NCBI GenBank assembly: GCA_020284085.1 | Contig: JACEVL010000469.1 | Coordinates: forward strand, 124,001 to 188,000 | DNA length: 64,000 nucleotides | Reading direction: 5' to 3' | Source: Aporrectodea caliginosa | Taxonomy: Eukaryota; Annelida; Clitellata; Crassiclitellata; Lumbricidae | Shown: piece by piece, positions 11,886-23,800 of the stretch | How the letters are laid out: the number at the start of each line of letters is the position of its first letter | How positions within the stretch are numbered: the stretch's first letter is position 1 | Notes under the pieces: model-generated | What the model was told of the DNA's origin: nothing | Seen by the model: the letters and a program-made list of their open reading frames with translations, nothing else | Databases searched by the model: none | Position numbers and translations under genes: made by a program

Positions 11886-12300
11886 TGTTATTATTATTAT
11901 TATTACAGTAGTTTTATATAGCGCCCCTTCAAGACAGTCTACTCAGGAGCGCTCCCAGCCCAACCTCGGTCAAACAGGACAGCCTTAAGGCTAGAGAAGA
12001 ACTGAGCAGAGTGTCCTATTGAGGTCAGACGCAGTGCCACCGGAAGCCCATTCCAGGTCACCGGGCCAGCCACAGAGAAGGCGCGGCGCTGTCGGATAGC
12101 AGTCCGAGCACGAAGGACAAGGAACTCTGCTTGCACCGCTGAGCGTAACGAGCCACGGCGCGGAACAGTCACAGTAGGGCAGCAGAGTTCCCGCAGATAT
12201 GGAGGAGCCATATGCAGCGCCGGACCAATGCAGAGACCCGGTAGGCAATGCGCTGCGGATAGGGGAGCCAATGGAGGACATCCCGCACGTACCAGGAGAC
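11886..12300 (-). mobile_element. 5'-truncated LINE tail nested in hAT-like element
   Basis: Minus-strand frame 11939-12271 encodes a LINE C-terminus with YLRELCCP, RAFSVAGPVTWNGLP and SLKAVLFDRG. It is followed by the GCGCTCCTGAGTAG / CTTGAAGGGGCGCTATATAAA tail and a short (TAA)n run at 11888-11906. It belongs to the same tail family as the element at 2690-3030. It is open for about 110 codons but is only the end of ORF2. Confidence 0.85.
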
Positions 12301-12349
12301 TCGAGAGAACTTAGGTATGTTACATAGATGAGTTGCGCTACTCCATCAC

Positions 12350-12405
12350 ACGCTCAGTTGTCTTAGCATCCAACAAAACCTCTGCATGCTAAGACAACTG
12401 AGCGT
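12350..12405. repeat. Perfect 20-bp hairpin
   Basis: ACGCTCAGTTGTCTTAGCAT at 12350-12369 is followed after 16 bases by its exact reverse complement at 12386-12405. It lies between the nested LINE and the right arm of the hAT-like element. Confidence 0.9.
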
Positions 12406-12872
12406 CAATCAAATGTACATGCATCGATCCAGTGACAGGTTACTCCCATGTAGGCCTAACTAATGAATCTTCATAGCTACATAACTGTTAAGATTTTATT
12501 TATACAAGTTAATTCTGCACTTCCTTCATCTGCTCTGGTACACAACTCATTAGGCCTATAGTTTTGCAAGCCTGATTGTAAGGTCAAACATTTGCCGATT
12601 ATCAGACAAGTTCTTCGAACAGTTGCTTATTCTTAGAGAAAATTAAATTAACAGTGGAAATAAAGCATGTGTTTCCTGACTGAATTTCCTGATACCAACT
12701 ATGCATGTAGTTTGTAATTTGATGTAGCCTAATTGAAATTACGTAATTTGTAATTTGTAATTTCAAACAAATTTCTAAAGTAATTTGTAATTTGTAATTC
12801 AATTACATTTTAAAAAGTAATTTGTAATTCAATTACATTTTAAAAAGTAATTTGCCCATCCCTGGTACAGCT

Positions 12873-12935
12873 ATGGCTATGGAGCGATTTTCAAATTTAA
12901 GGGATTGTTTCCATTTTCACATGTGGTTGCCAGCC
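12873..12935 (-). mobile_element. LINE 3' part (right segment after hAT-like insertion)
   Basis: ATGGCTATGGAGCGATTTTC continues the LINE interrupted at 11518. In the uninterrupted copy near 45900 the equivalent words follow directly after GGAACAGCT. Confidence 0.75.
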
Positions 12936-14080
12936 GTCTCCGGTGACTATTAGACGAAACCATGGATTTCTTTGCTTCGTTTGAATTGCCTATTCAAATA
13001 AGATTTTGATTTAGTCTCAGATTTAGATTTATATCTACCAGTGAGAGTCTAATAGGTGCTTTAACTGAAATTGAAAAATATTATAATGCATTGAAAAGCA
13101 GAACAATTATTTTGGATCCAAAATCAATAAGCTCAGTCCTTAATTTAGAAAAACAGCAATACGCAATTTGATGGCTCGAGTTATCCGTACCATAGACTAT
13201 GACTGCAACTAATGTCGATAGGATTAGCCTAGCTCTCGTTTGAAGACGTTAGTTCTTAGTCTAGCTCAGCAGTGTATAAATATTAGGCAGTAGGCCTAAT
13301 ATTTATACACTGCCATATTTATACACTGCTAGGCCGAATTGGTGCATTTGTTAACAAACAAGTCTGAAACCGTGAACTGCCGGAGGAAAACCGAAGACAG
13401 CAAGTAGCAAGTAACATAATATCATTGTATTATTTTAGACAGTTTCTAATTTATCATCGCATCTATGTTCTAAAAAAATGAACATACATATTGCAATTGC
13501 CGAATAAAATCAAGATCTCAAAATCAGTTTAAATGCATTGTACAAATTGTAATTGAAGTAATCAAAACAAAGAAATAGAACATATTGCAATTAGTCTAAT
13601 TTTAATAGTGAGTTACTATTATGGATATAGATACTTGCTTTGAATGTGACCTCAAATTCAGATTTGCTGATGAAGCGCATAGTGAATCATGGCAGGCCTA
13701 ATCGTAATCGGGTTAGCGCTGATAAAGAGAGAGGTTTTCAGGCGCTTTCAAACTCGTAAAGAAAAATAGATAAAAGATCAGCTCGTAGAGACAGACTGTG
13801 GCAACCAATTCCAGCTAGTAGGGCCACTATAACGAGACTCCTAGACTGGGCCGTCGAAGTACGCACCATCGGGACAACCAAGTGATCACGGGCCGAGGAC
13901 CGATGGGAGGAGCGACTGGGCAGAGAAGATACTATGACCTAAGATTGTATGGAGTAGACTCAGTAGAGCCAGCAAGTAGGCTACTTTAAGAACTGAAAAA
14001 TAATTAAAAGTTAATTTAAATGGATCTAAAAGCTGGATTATATTTCTTAACTCAAAATCACTCCAATCAGTCACTCCATT
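12936..14080. other. Intergenic upstream of the channel gene
   Basis: AT-rich sequence with no supported coding region. The only ordered structure is the 45-bp hairpin at 13269-13313. Confidence 0.45.
13269..13313. repeat. Perfect 20-bp hairpin around TAGGCCTA
   Basis: GCAGTGTATAAATATTAGGC, a 5-base loop, and its exact reverse complement. The right arm contains the TAGGCCTA word that is over-represented in this window. Confidence 0.9.
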
Positions 14081-14084
14081 AAAA

Positions 14085-14281
14085 AATTACAGACCGCAAT
14101 TTGACAGTACTGTTGGTGCATGCCGTACCAGGGACTTGAGACGTAAATCAGCCAATATTTCTCGAATGGTGTGGTACGCATTGCCTGCGTGACGCTTGTC
14201 TTACAGCTAGGCTGAGATATTTCGTTCTTTAGCACATTAGTGAAAGCAAACCTTTTGTTGAATCTGTTGAAGCAGTTGAAG
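14085..14281 (+). promoter_or_regulatory. 5' flank conserved between the two channel genes
   Basis: The 200 bp before the channel start codon can be aligned with 57660-57862 before the second copy. The closest match is in the last 50 bp (TTAGCACATT then GTGAAAGCAA, CCTTTTGTT and GAAGCAGTTGAAG before ATG) and in an upstream block (AATTTGACAG and TGCCGTAC). It probably holds the 5' untranslated region and core promoter. No clear TATA box is seen. Confidence 0.5.
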
Positions 14282-14876
14282 ATGAGCCATCCGTTCACAC
14301 CAGAGTACATGCAGGAAGGCGAAATGTCGTCAAATCAGATCGGCAGAGATATTGAAAAACGAAAAGAAAATCAGGAAGGGTCAGCAGCTCGTGAAAGTCA
14401 AACAGTTGATGTAAAGTCAAGACAGAGCACAAGAAATTGCGAAAGTGATTCGATCACTGCGGGATGCCAGACCGATCAAGTGGAAGAAAATCCAGATGGC
14501 GACATGGAACGGATAAAGGAGGAGATGAATATAACCATCACAGATAAGGAAAGATTGAGTTTCTTCAAGATCCTGAGAATGGCCATGAGACGTCGGATGG
14601 AAATCTTTGCAGAAGAAGTATCCATTGTGGGTCTGTCTTACCTGTTTAAACCATCAAGCCACAAAATTGGCTCCATTATCCGAAAGGTTGTGTGGACAAT
14701 GCTTCTCCTGTTCGGAGTGGGTTTCATGGTTTTCCAGATTTACGATCGCATATCTTACTATTTGACATATCCAACCATCGTCAACTATCAAGTGGCTTAC
14801 AACAGATCTCTGCGCTTTCCTACGGTTTCCATCTGTTCCGAAGCTTTCATAAGCAAGAAAGCTGTCCTTTCTTTTG
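14282..14876 (+). CDS. Channel gene A, exon 1
   Basis: Encodes residues 1-198: an acidic, polar N-terminal tail, a basic stretch (ILRMAMRRRMEIFAEE), the SIVGL gating-motif position, TM1 and FPTVSIC. The donor is TTTTG|GTAACT, phase 1. The paralogue exon at 57863 is nine bases shorter. Confidence 0.9.
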
Positions 14877-17800
14877 GTAACTACATCAGGTTTAGTTTAA
14901 TTTCGATTCAAATTTTAAAAACTTGACATTGTTTCATTAGCCTACTCGTAATTTCTTTGCGCGTGTCAAGTACTACAGCCTGTCACAAACACTACCTTTA
15001 CCACTACCACTAAAACTACGACTACATCTACCGCCACTACTACTATAACAACTGCCACTCCTACTACTTTCACTTTTACCACCTATTTTTATATTGGCAA
15101 TAGTAGTAGTGGTGGAAGTTGCAGACTTTGAACAAGATGCCATCTTCTCAACCATGGTTGAGCTCCACATGTGTGAGTGGGCGTTCAATTGGTGACTCTA
15201 CCAGTTTTATGTGCATTGCTCTGCTTGTGGCAAAATATAATTCATCTTACTGACATTTAACATCAGCGCCATTGTGAGGTACCTAAAATTACATATTTAC
15301 AAGTAATTCAGTTGCATACTATATGCTACGTACAGCATGAAAAATCCTAACTAGAATAGAAGAATTAGAAGAAAAAACTAGATATAGTTGTAGTAGTGGA
15401 ACAAGTGCATCGCGATCACGTAGAAGAAGCATTCGTCGCTTGCTGGTCAATTGACCGAAGCGCCACCATCGATTAACGGTCGAGGTACCTGCAAAGACAT
15501 GCCTAGGCGAAACTTACCCGTCTGCAGAGGCTAACGCTGACTTTAGATCCAATACTGCAATAAGGAATTCCATCGATTCCTATAGAACCATGTAGGTCAA
15601 GATGACACATTACTAAAATTCCGCCAGACGCACAAAATAGCGGCAGAAAATCCGACACTCAGATACAGCGCCAGTTAACTGAAACATTTTGACATTACTG
15701 AGCAAATTCTGCTCTTAGAAAAATTCATCCGTCGAAAAGATGCAGAAGTCGTACAACGACCGACGTGGTCATAGAATAGAATAGAATATTCTTTATTGTA
15801 AGACCAATAATAGCAAACCGCATTTTGGCTCACATTAAAGTTAAAAGGATTGTTTTCTCTGTTTCTGGATTAGACTATTTATGCATTCTATCAATTGTAT
15901 GTTCACATGAGGATTGTTATTTATCATGAATGTTATTTATCTTTGGTAATGAGATAATTTCAAACTGTGGTCGGATGCTTTACAAGTTTCTCTTGTTTTT
16001 GAAGTTCGGTTAAAATATTTTAGATCCGGAAGCTGCAAACTTGGCTTCAATGCGTTTCCCACCATTTATGGATCTCGATTTCGGTGACAGCTACAAAACA
16101 TTCAACTTCTCACATTTAGATTTCGACTGGGAGTTCTTTTACAACTATATATTTATTAAAATGAAGGACATGATTCTCGAGGTAAGACCATAGAACACAT
16201 TACTAACTGAAACCTAATAGCACCGAATCATAATTATATCACTTTATATTAGGACGGTTAACCCATTTTGAATCAAATCTTCATTAAAAATATTTTGTGC
16301 TAATTATTTGGTTTTGTTTGAACGTATTTATCATGTATTTTGACTAATCTCAAATAAGGTATGCAAATTTGCATAAAAATTATGTTCGTTTTACGAACAT
16401 TGGACGATTAAGATACTGACAACATGTGACATATTGAACATGTTTGAAATTACATTGTAGCACAATAATGTAATAAAAATGGATAAGTGCTTTTTAAAAT
16501 CATCTGAAATGAAACGTTTTCAGCATCAACTTATCGGTATATCAGAAAGAAATGACTACGTTTGTAGCCAATGGCATCGAAATCGTAAAATCCTGACACC
16601 TTCGTCGCCATGGTTGCTACGCTGGAATATGAAAAGCTTGTGAAACACTTCTGATGAAGGCGTTTGTTGCACTGTATACGCACGTGTACAGTGTGTTTTG
16701 GCAACAGCCTTCGAGTTTGCAACGGCCTATCTCCAGACTCTGTCTGTCACCCTCATAACGTATGTCGGGTAGAACTGTTCTCGGTGCAACAACCGGCGAT
16801 GGCCGAAACATCCCTGGAGCAGGATTCGCACGAACTCCAGCTGATAAATTTTTCCACAAACCTCCAAGTGCACTCTCCAAGCAGCCACTACACATATGTT
16901 GAGAGCAGAACCACCACTTCTAACCGCGCATGCCAGTCCTGTATTCACTGAGAAACCTGTCAAGTAGGTCGACACCACCCATTGCCTTGTTGTACCAGTC
17001 AGTCATCATAGGGCAGTTTACTTGGATGTGCTTCTTGTCAACACTGGAATAGCGTCTCTTGGGCAAAGCTGGACTCACACCGACATGGTTTGATGCTACG
17101 ATGTGTTCTTTCCACGTTTCCACCACAACACTTCCATTGCCCTTTTATCGATTGCTGCTCGCTGCTCTTTCTTCATCGCACTGGTTCTCCCGTATTGTCC
17201 CAGTTGCAGCAAAAACTGTATCCTTCAGTGTTGTGAGGAGTTCCAATGAAGTGAAGAAGTTGTCAAAAGTAAGAGTGTGACACTGGGGATGTTCAACTGT
17301 CGTCAGCAGCTACTGGACAACTTCACTACTGAACCTGTCACTCTCAAAACGTGTTCAATCCTTAGATTCCTGACCTGTGCATAGGATGACATGATAATGA
17401 TATCCATTTGATGATGCCAGAAAAACAAGATTATATTGTCTTACCTCAACACCTACAATGTGTCAAAGTATGGAGTGGTACTCCACAGCCATCAATTTTG
17501 GGTCCTTAATTGTAAATTAGTTGATACACGTAGCACGGTAGCCCGTCATCAGTACCATGATTTTGGACCAATGTTCGTACAATGAACATGACCCAGATAT
17601 GAAAATGTTACGACTCCTTTTATGACACCAAATTATACAAATGGCATGTGCTTTGTGCTAAATATGTGCACTTGTCAAATGCTCATCAGCTCGTGCGATA
17701 TCAAACATCAAATCAAAATTGCAATTTTCGAATAAAAGACGGTGAACATACCTGGAGTTGCAGTAGTTAGCGTTAGACTAAATCTGTTCAACGCTTAAAT

Positions 17801-20800
17801 AGCAAAAATGTTGGGCGATATAGCCGACAAATCAAACTTTTCGCTGACGTAAGAGCTCCTAAATAGGTAACTAAAGTGATTACGTCAAGCAATATGACGT
17901 CATCAAAAAATGTGTTCGTAAAACGAACATTGGTCCAAAACGGGTTAAATGATGAACCATTCCATAATATATACCGTATAGTCTAGCGCAAATGAGGCAT
18001 ACTACTATGTGTAGGCTATATTTAACATTATGTGACAAGGCTTGGCTTAGTTTGGCTTCAGTTGAATAAACATGATAAGCCCAGTTGCAAAGGTGTCACG
18101 ACAACTCGTCGAACGACATTTCGTCTACTAAGTTATTTGATATTGTCACTTTAAAATGGAAGCTGGATTGATGAAAAAACTGTTTCCCGAAATGGAAGTG
18201 GGATTGATGAAAACATTCCTGTGTTGAAATAGAAGCTGAATTGATCGAAATAATTTTTCACGTAAAAATAAGCTGGAAATCAACCTGGATGCATGGATGA
18301 AAATAGGTTTCCATTCAACAGAAGCTGGATTGATGAAAATAATCTTGTCAGTAATTAGAAGCTGGATTCCTGAGAATATAGAGCACGTTTTAGCGAAACT
18401 ATAAGAAAGCGGCCTCTGTTGATTAGCCGTAATGGATACAGATACACTAGTAGACGAAATGTCGTTATACGAATTGTCGTAGACGAAGTGTCGTTATACG
18501 AAATGTCGTTCGACGAGTTGTCGCGGAACCAGTTGCAAAGTGCTCGCGAACTCTGCTATCAGTTTCGAAAGTGGTAAACTTTTGTATCCGAGGACGCATG
18601 AAAATAAGCAGCGATTGCGACTCACCATAATGTCGAACTGATAACTACAGAACAGAAACTGTTGAATGGGTTTATTCGTGGCTTTCGTGCGTTTCTGCAG
18701 CGAACACAAAAATCTATTACCTGTTATAGATTCTTAGAACTATGTAGCCGTCAAGGAATTCTTGATAAAGTTCAACAAAAACATACTCTGACCAAACACC
18801 GGGCGTTTTCAGTGTTGGGTTCCACCATTTGGAATGACCTTCCTCCTCAGTAAGGGCAAAACTAATGACTGGATTTTCCTCATCGGTCTCCCACTCTTTA
18901 AAGGAATTGTTTCCAGGGGCGTCCTCGCTGAGATCGCCTCTCAATAGTTATTCTTAGAGAGGCGCTTTATAAATTATTAGATACGATACGATACTTAAAA
19001 AAACTGGATACCGTAATGTTTAAGCCAAGTTCCGACATAATAATACTTCGCATTGTATGACATTCCGCCCTGTCCTCCGCCTTCCTGTCTTTTTTGTCTT
19101 ACACACAATTCGTCTTGGCAGATCCTCTTCCAAACGGACCTGAACCGTCGCCATTTTTGGTATCTCTAAACGACCTCTGTACCAGAACGCAGCGCTCGTG
19201 GATCAGATGAATACCTTGCGATCAGCCTTTTTAGTAGAGATTTTTAAATAAATCAAGCGCAGATGAAAGAAGTACGTTCGATGTGCACATGCCGTTTTAG
19301 CCTGCGAAAAATTTAGGAGAAAGGAATCTATTCTTATTTTCATATCTGTCCTAATAATTGAAATTTATTTAAAGTTGAGAATATTGTTTTAGTGTTCGTT
19401 CGGGAATCCGCCCTGCAATTCAATTGATGCCTTTAAAACGAAAGTATCCAATGTAGAATATTGTTTGTCATTCAATCCAGGTAAGCTGAAACAGTGTTCG
19501 TTAACCCTGCACAAGTAAAATTTATTCTGAACTTTAACAAGATATTCTTCTCCTCTTACATAAACTCTAAGGCTGACAAGAAAGTATCGGAATATATGAT
19601 TAATAGGCCTACGTGACACTGACACCGACAGACGCAGGTCTACCTAAGAAATGCTATTCTCGGAGTTTATTAATGATTATTGGTATCCATCTCGTTTCAA
19701 AGACGTTCCGCATTTTCCATCAACCTCTTGCCGAGACATTGAAAGGTCATTGTCTAATGCTGCTGATGTAATGTTTTTAATATATTTAAAATTTCATAAT
19801 GTTTCTTTCAATCTGAGAATTTTAATTTTAATCTGAGTCACATTGTTATGTAGCGCCTCCTTAAGCTAAACAACATGTACTAAGAAGCGTCTTTAGGTAA
19901 ACTATGAGAAACGATCTATGAAAGGATTGTGTGACATATGAACGGGTGTCAAAAGAACGGGCGACTCGAGAACGGCAACTGTAGAACGGTGTATTAGATG
20001 ACCGTTGAGACTATTGAACGGCCGGACTTTTGAACTGGTAACAATTTATCTGGAAAGTCGGTAACATTTTAATGCGATTGAACATGTTTTATATATCCTG
20101 GACATGTCCAAACGACTGGGTGTTGACAGAAGAACAGCGACTGGAGTCCACAGTGCCATCCTTCCACTGAATTTTTTGTTCTCGCGATGCCATACATTCC
20201 AGCGGTGTATTGATTCCACATGCATTAATGGTTATATTGCAATTGCATTATGAAGTATCAGCGTTGGTTTACCTTTGGTGCTACACTCTACACTGAAACC
20301 ATGGTCTAACATTCGAAATTATGTCCACACATCTAGTCTAACGTCCCGCTGAAATTACGCTAATATTCCACCTTTTCACATTTTAACGTCCCGGATAAGT
20401 GTCACCCAGTTCTATTGTCTACTATCTCCCGTTCAAGTGACCGTCGTTCAAATGTCCGTATACCTTACGAAAGGCAGTAGGTTTTTGTTCGGTTTATTTT
20501 TTAATCTAGCTGTTGTGGAGATGATTAAGATAAGCAATTTTGTAAGTTTTATCGTATGATATACATTTTAATATTTTGCATGCGTGGCTTAGATAGCGTG
20601 ACCGATAAAACTTTCTTAGCTGCCCTGCGTTTCACAAGAGCCATTTCTACGTTGTTAAAGAGCCTGAATATTTTTAAATTTCTAAATCAAAGCTTAACAA
20701 AGTTTTCTGGTGAATTTAAGCTACAGCCAACTACGTAACGACTCAACCTGGAGCCAAGTATGGACTTCGTCTTGTGCTGTGGGTCAATCAGTCTGATTCT

Positions 20801-23800
20801 GGTCTTATCATGTCTCCAGGTGCTGGATTCAGGGTAGGCTTCTCGCTGTTTCTGTGTACTGTAATTTGATACAACGTCAATTGTTTGTGTGACAGCAGCC
20901 AGGTGTGGCTCAACTATGAGCTCAGAGGCTAAAGCCTGCGATTTTGGTTCAAGTTCAGAACAGATATTCATGTGTAAACTGTCTTCCACAAATGAATGGT
21001 TTTTGCACAAGGAATTTGACAATGCCTGCACAGCCCTTGCTAAACATCGCTTAATAACACTGGACAACAGAGGTTTTTGCTTCCTGAAAACTGTTGGGTG
21101 TACCTTATGTATTTTAAACTATTTTTGGCTGCTGATCACGAAAATGACCTTGAAAATTTCCTATCACGTAGAGTTTTTTATATAGCCCATTTTTGGAATT
21201 TCCTATCACATTTTTAGTCTACTTATATGCATGCCCACAAGGTAAGGGTTTTGTGCATTCCAGGCATGCCTGGACATGCACTCAGTGCAGGTTGCACAAC
21301 GTTCAATGTAAATGTAAGGCTTAGACATGCCACGCTTAGTCATGAAGGATGTTGGCAGGACAGGCTATAAAAGGAGGCTACATACACAGACGCGTTGATG
21401 TCAGTTTGTACGTATGTCGATGATCAACGGGCATATATAGCATGGAGCATACTTAAGAATAAATATATGTGGGTTCACCGTTATGACAATATATTTTTTT
21501 TCAAACGTTAGAGTAGCAAGTTGGGCGAAATGTAATGTACATGCGTCAACAGCCGTTGTGTTACAACTACGGCGATTTCACTTAAAAATCTCAAAAGAAG
21601 GCCATGACTCCCTTGTTAAGAAAGCATATGAACTGTACTTTGGATATAAAGTTGGCGATCAGGATAAAGGTTGGGTACCTAACATTTGTTGCACATCTTG
21701 CGCAGTCAATCCCAGAGCATGGATTACTGATTATCGGCCGTCTATGCCGTTTGCTATTCCAATGATATGAAGGGAGCAAAAAAATCATGTTTCTAACTGC
21801 TGTTTCTTTTTGACAAAATGTTTTGGCCATTTCTCCAAAAGCAAGAAACCAATATTAAATATCCTAATCTTCCATCGGCTCTGAGACCACTACCACATGC
21901 TGACAGCCTTCCCGAAGGACTACCAAATCCACGGGCTGTTTTTACCATCAGAGACATTGGTGAAAATGTGATAAAGGAACAGAAGACTGTATTGATCCTG
22001 ATTTCCAACCACTGCAGTGCCATGAGCCTCATTTGATAACTCAACTTGAGCTAAAATTTAATAACCTAGTCAGGGACTGAAATTCGTGAAAGGATCAAGC
22101 GGAATTGCTGTGCTCTCAGATTCAGGGCTGGAATCTATTGGCACAAGGAACTAATAATAAACAGTCATCTATCCAGTCAGTAGGCACAACTGTTAACTGC
22201 GTGGTGATTTGAAATTTGTAGCACTTCTTCAGCTTTTTGTTGGATGCAGCTAGGATATACGAAGTATTGTTGGGAAACTTTAGCATGACTGACCCAATTT
22301 GTGAGTGGGTCAGTCATGCTAAAGTTTCCCGCTACCCACTGGCCACGTCGTACACATTTGGTACCACGCCAATGGAAAGTTTATCACGATTCACGAACCA
22401 CTTGTTGAACCCAGTAAGATTTTCTTGCCACCTAATCATATCAAGCTTGGACTAGTGAAGAACTTTGTCAAGGAATTGAACAAAGAGGGGAAGGGCTTCA
22501 AAAATCTTAAGAGACAAGTTTCCTCGCATAAGTGAAGTCAAGACATGAGAAGGCATATTTCCTGGTCCACAGATAAGAGAACTGATGAATGACAGTCGCT
22601 TTGACGAACTCCTGAATAAAATTGAGTTAACTGGGTGGCAGTCTTTGAAGGACGTTAACTTTCTCGGCAATAACAGATCATCAAATTATATTCAGTTGGT
22701 TGAAAAGATACTTCACGCATTGCATCTGATGGTTGTTACTAAAATACAATTCTTGAATTCCCGTCTGGATTTTTTCCAGCAAATCTTTGTGATGTCAGCG
22801 ATTAACATGGCGAACATCAGGACATTGCCACAATGGAGAAACAACTCCAGGGTGTGTGGAGCATTAGAATGCTGGTTAATGACTGTTTGACATTGATCAG
22901 AGAGGCTTCTGATATTGAATACAAACGCAAATCAGCGGCGGTTCAGTTTTAAAATGTCCCATAAATAAATTTCTCTAAGAAATCAAAAGAACTAACACTA
23001 ATAGGTGACTTTAATATTGACCTTCTTAAGATTACTGAGCATACGGCTACTGGAGATTTCTATAGTTGTATGACCGCGCACCATCTCCTACCATTAATAA
23101 CTAGACCTACTAGAATAACCTCTCTTACTTCTACACTAATAGACGACATCTATACAACTGTCTGGCCTACAGTTACTAGATCCTCAATTGTGGCTGCTGA
23201 TATTTCTGACCACCTATCTCAGTGGAAAGTCTCGAGAGATGATCATCCATCGACGCGCTAACGTGGAACCACCAGCGCCACTCAGTGGCGTCACAAGAGT
23301 GACTACGATGAAGATCCTTGGCGTCACAATACGATCAGATCTCAGAGCTACCTCTCACGTCGATGAGATCTTGGCCTCTTGCTCGGGCTCCCTCCATGCA
23401 ATACGGACCTTAAGATCACACGGCCTATCCTCTGAAGCCCTGCAGGTTGTAACTGATGCCACCACTATCTCTCGTTTGCTGTATGCTGTCCCAGCCTGGT
23501 GGGGATACACCTCAGCCGAGGATAGAAGCAGAATCGAGAAGTTTCTTATAAGAACAAGACGAATGGGTTATCTCCGGATGGATTCGCCGTCTGCGAACGA
23601 GATGGCAAGGGCGGCCGATGATCGACTGTTGTCGGCGGTTATATGGAATGAGGACCACGTCCTGCGCAGACTATTTCCACCAACAATCAAACGACATTAT
23701 AGCCTAAGGCCGCGCCGGCATGACTTCATTTTGCCAACAAAGGATGACAAAAACTTTATCCCTAGAGCCCTTTATCAAAACTTAACTTAATCGGTGATCC

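Larger units (their letters stand above)
11519..12864. mobile_element. hAT-like element with 8-bp target duplication
   Basis: The element starts CAGGGATGGGCAG and ends TTTGCCCATCCCTG, giving inverted ends typical of hAT superfamily MITEs. It is flanked by a perfect 8-bp duplication GTACAGCT at 11511-11518 and 12865-12872. Both arms (about 11530-11700 and 12710-12860) are rich in tandem GTAATTT words. There is no transposase, so it is non-autonomous. A LINE fragment at 11886-12300 lies inside it, and it lies inside a LINE. Confidence 0.9.

Noticed and set aside
14240..14281. Upstream GTG start for the channel
   Set aside because: The genome is eukaryotic; the ATG at 14282 is conserved in the paralogue at 57863, while the upstream frame is not.
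20687..21067. 126-codon minus-strand open frame
   Set aside because: It overlaps channel exon 4 antisense and has no domain; the plus-strand reading matches the channel family.
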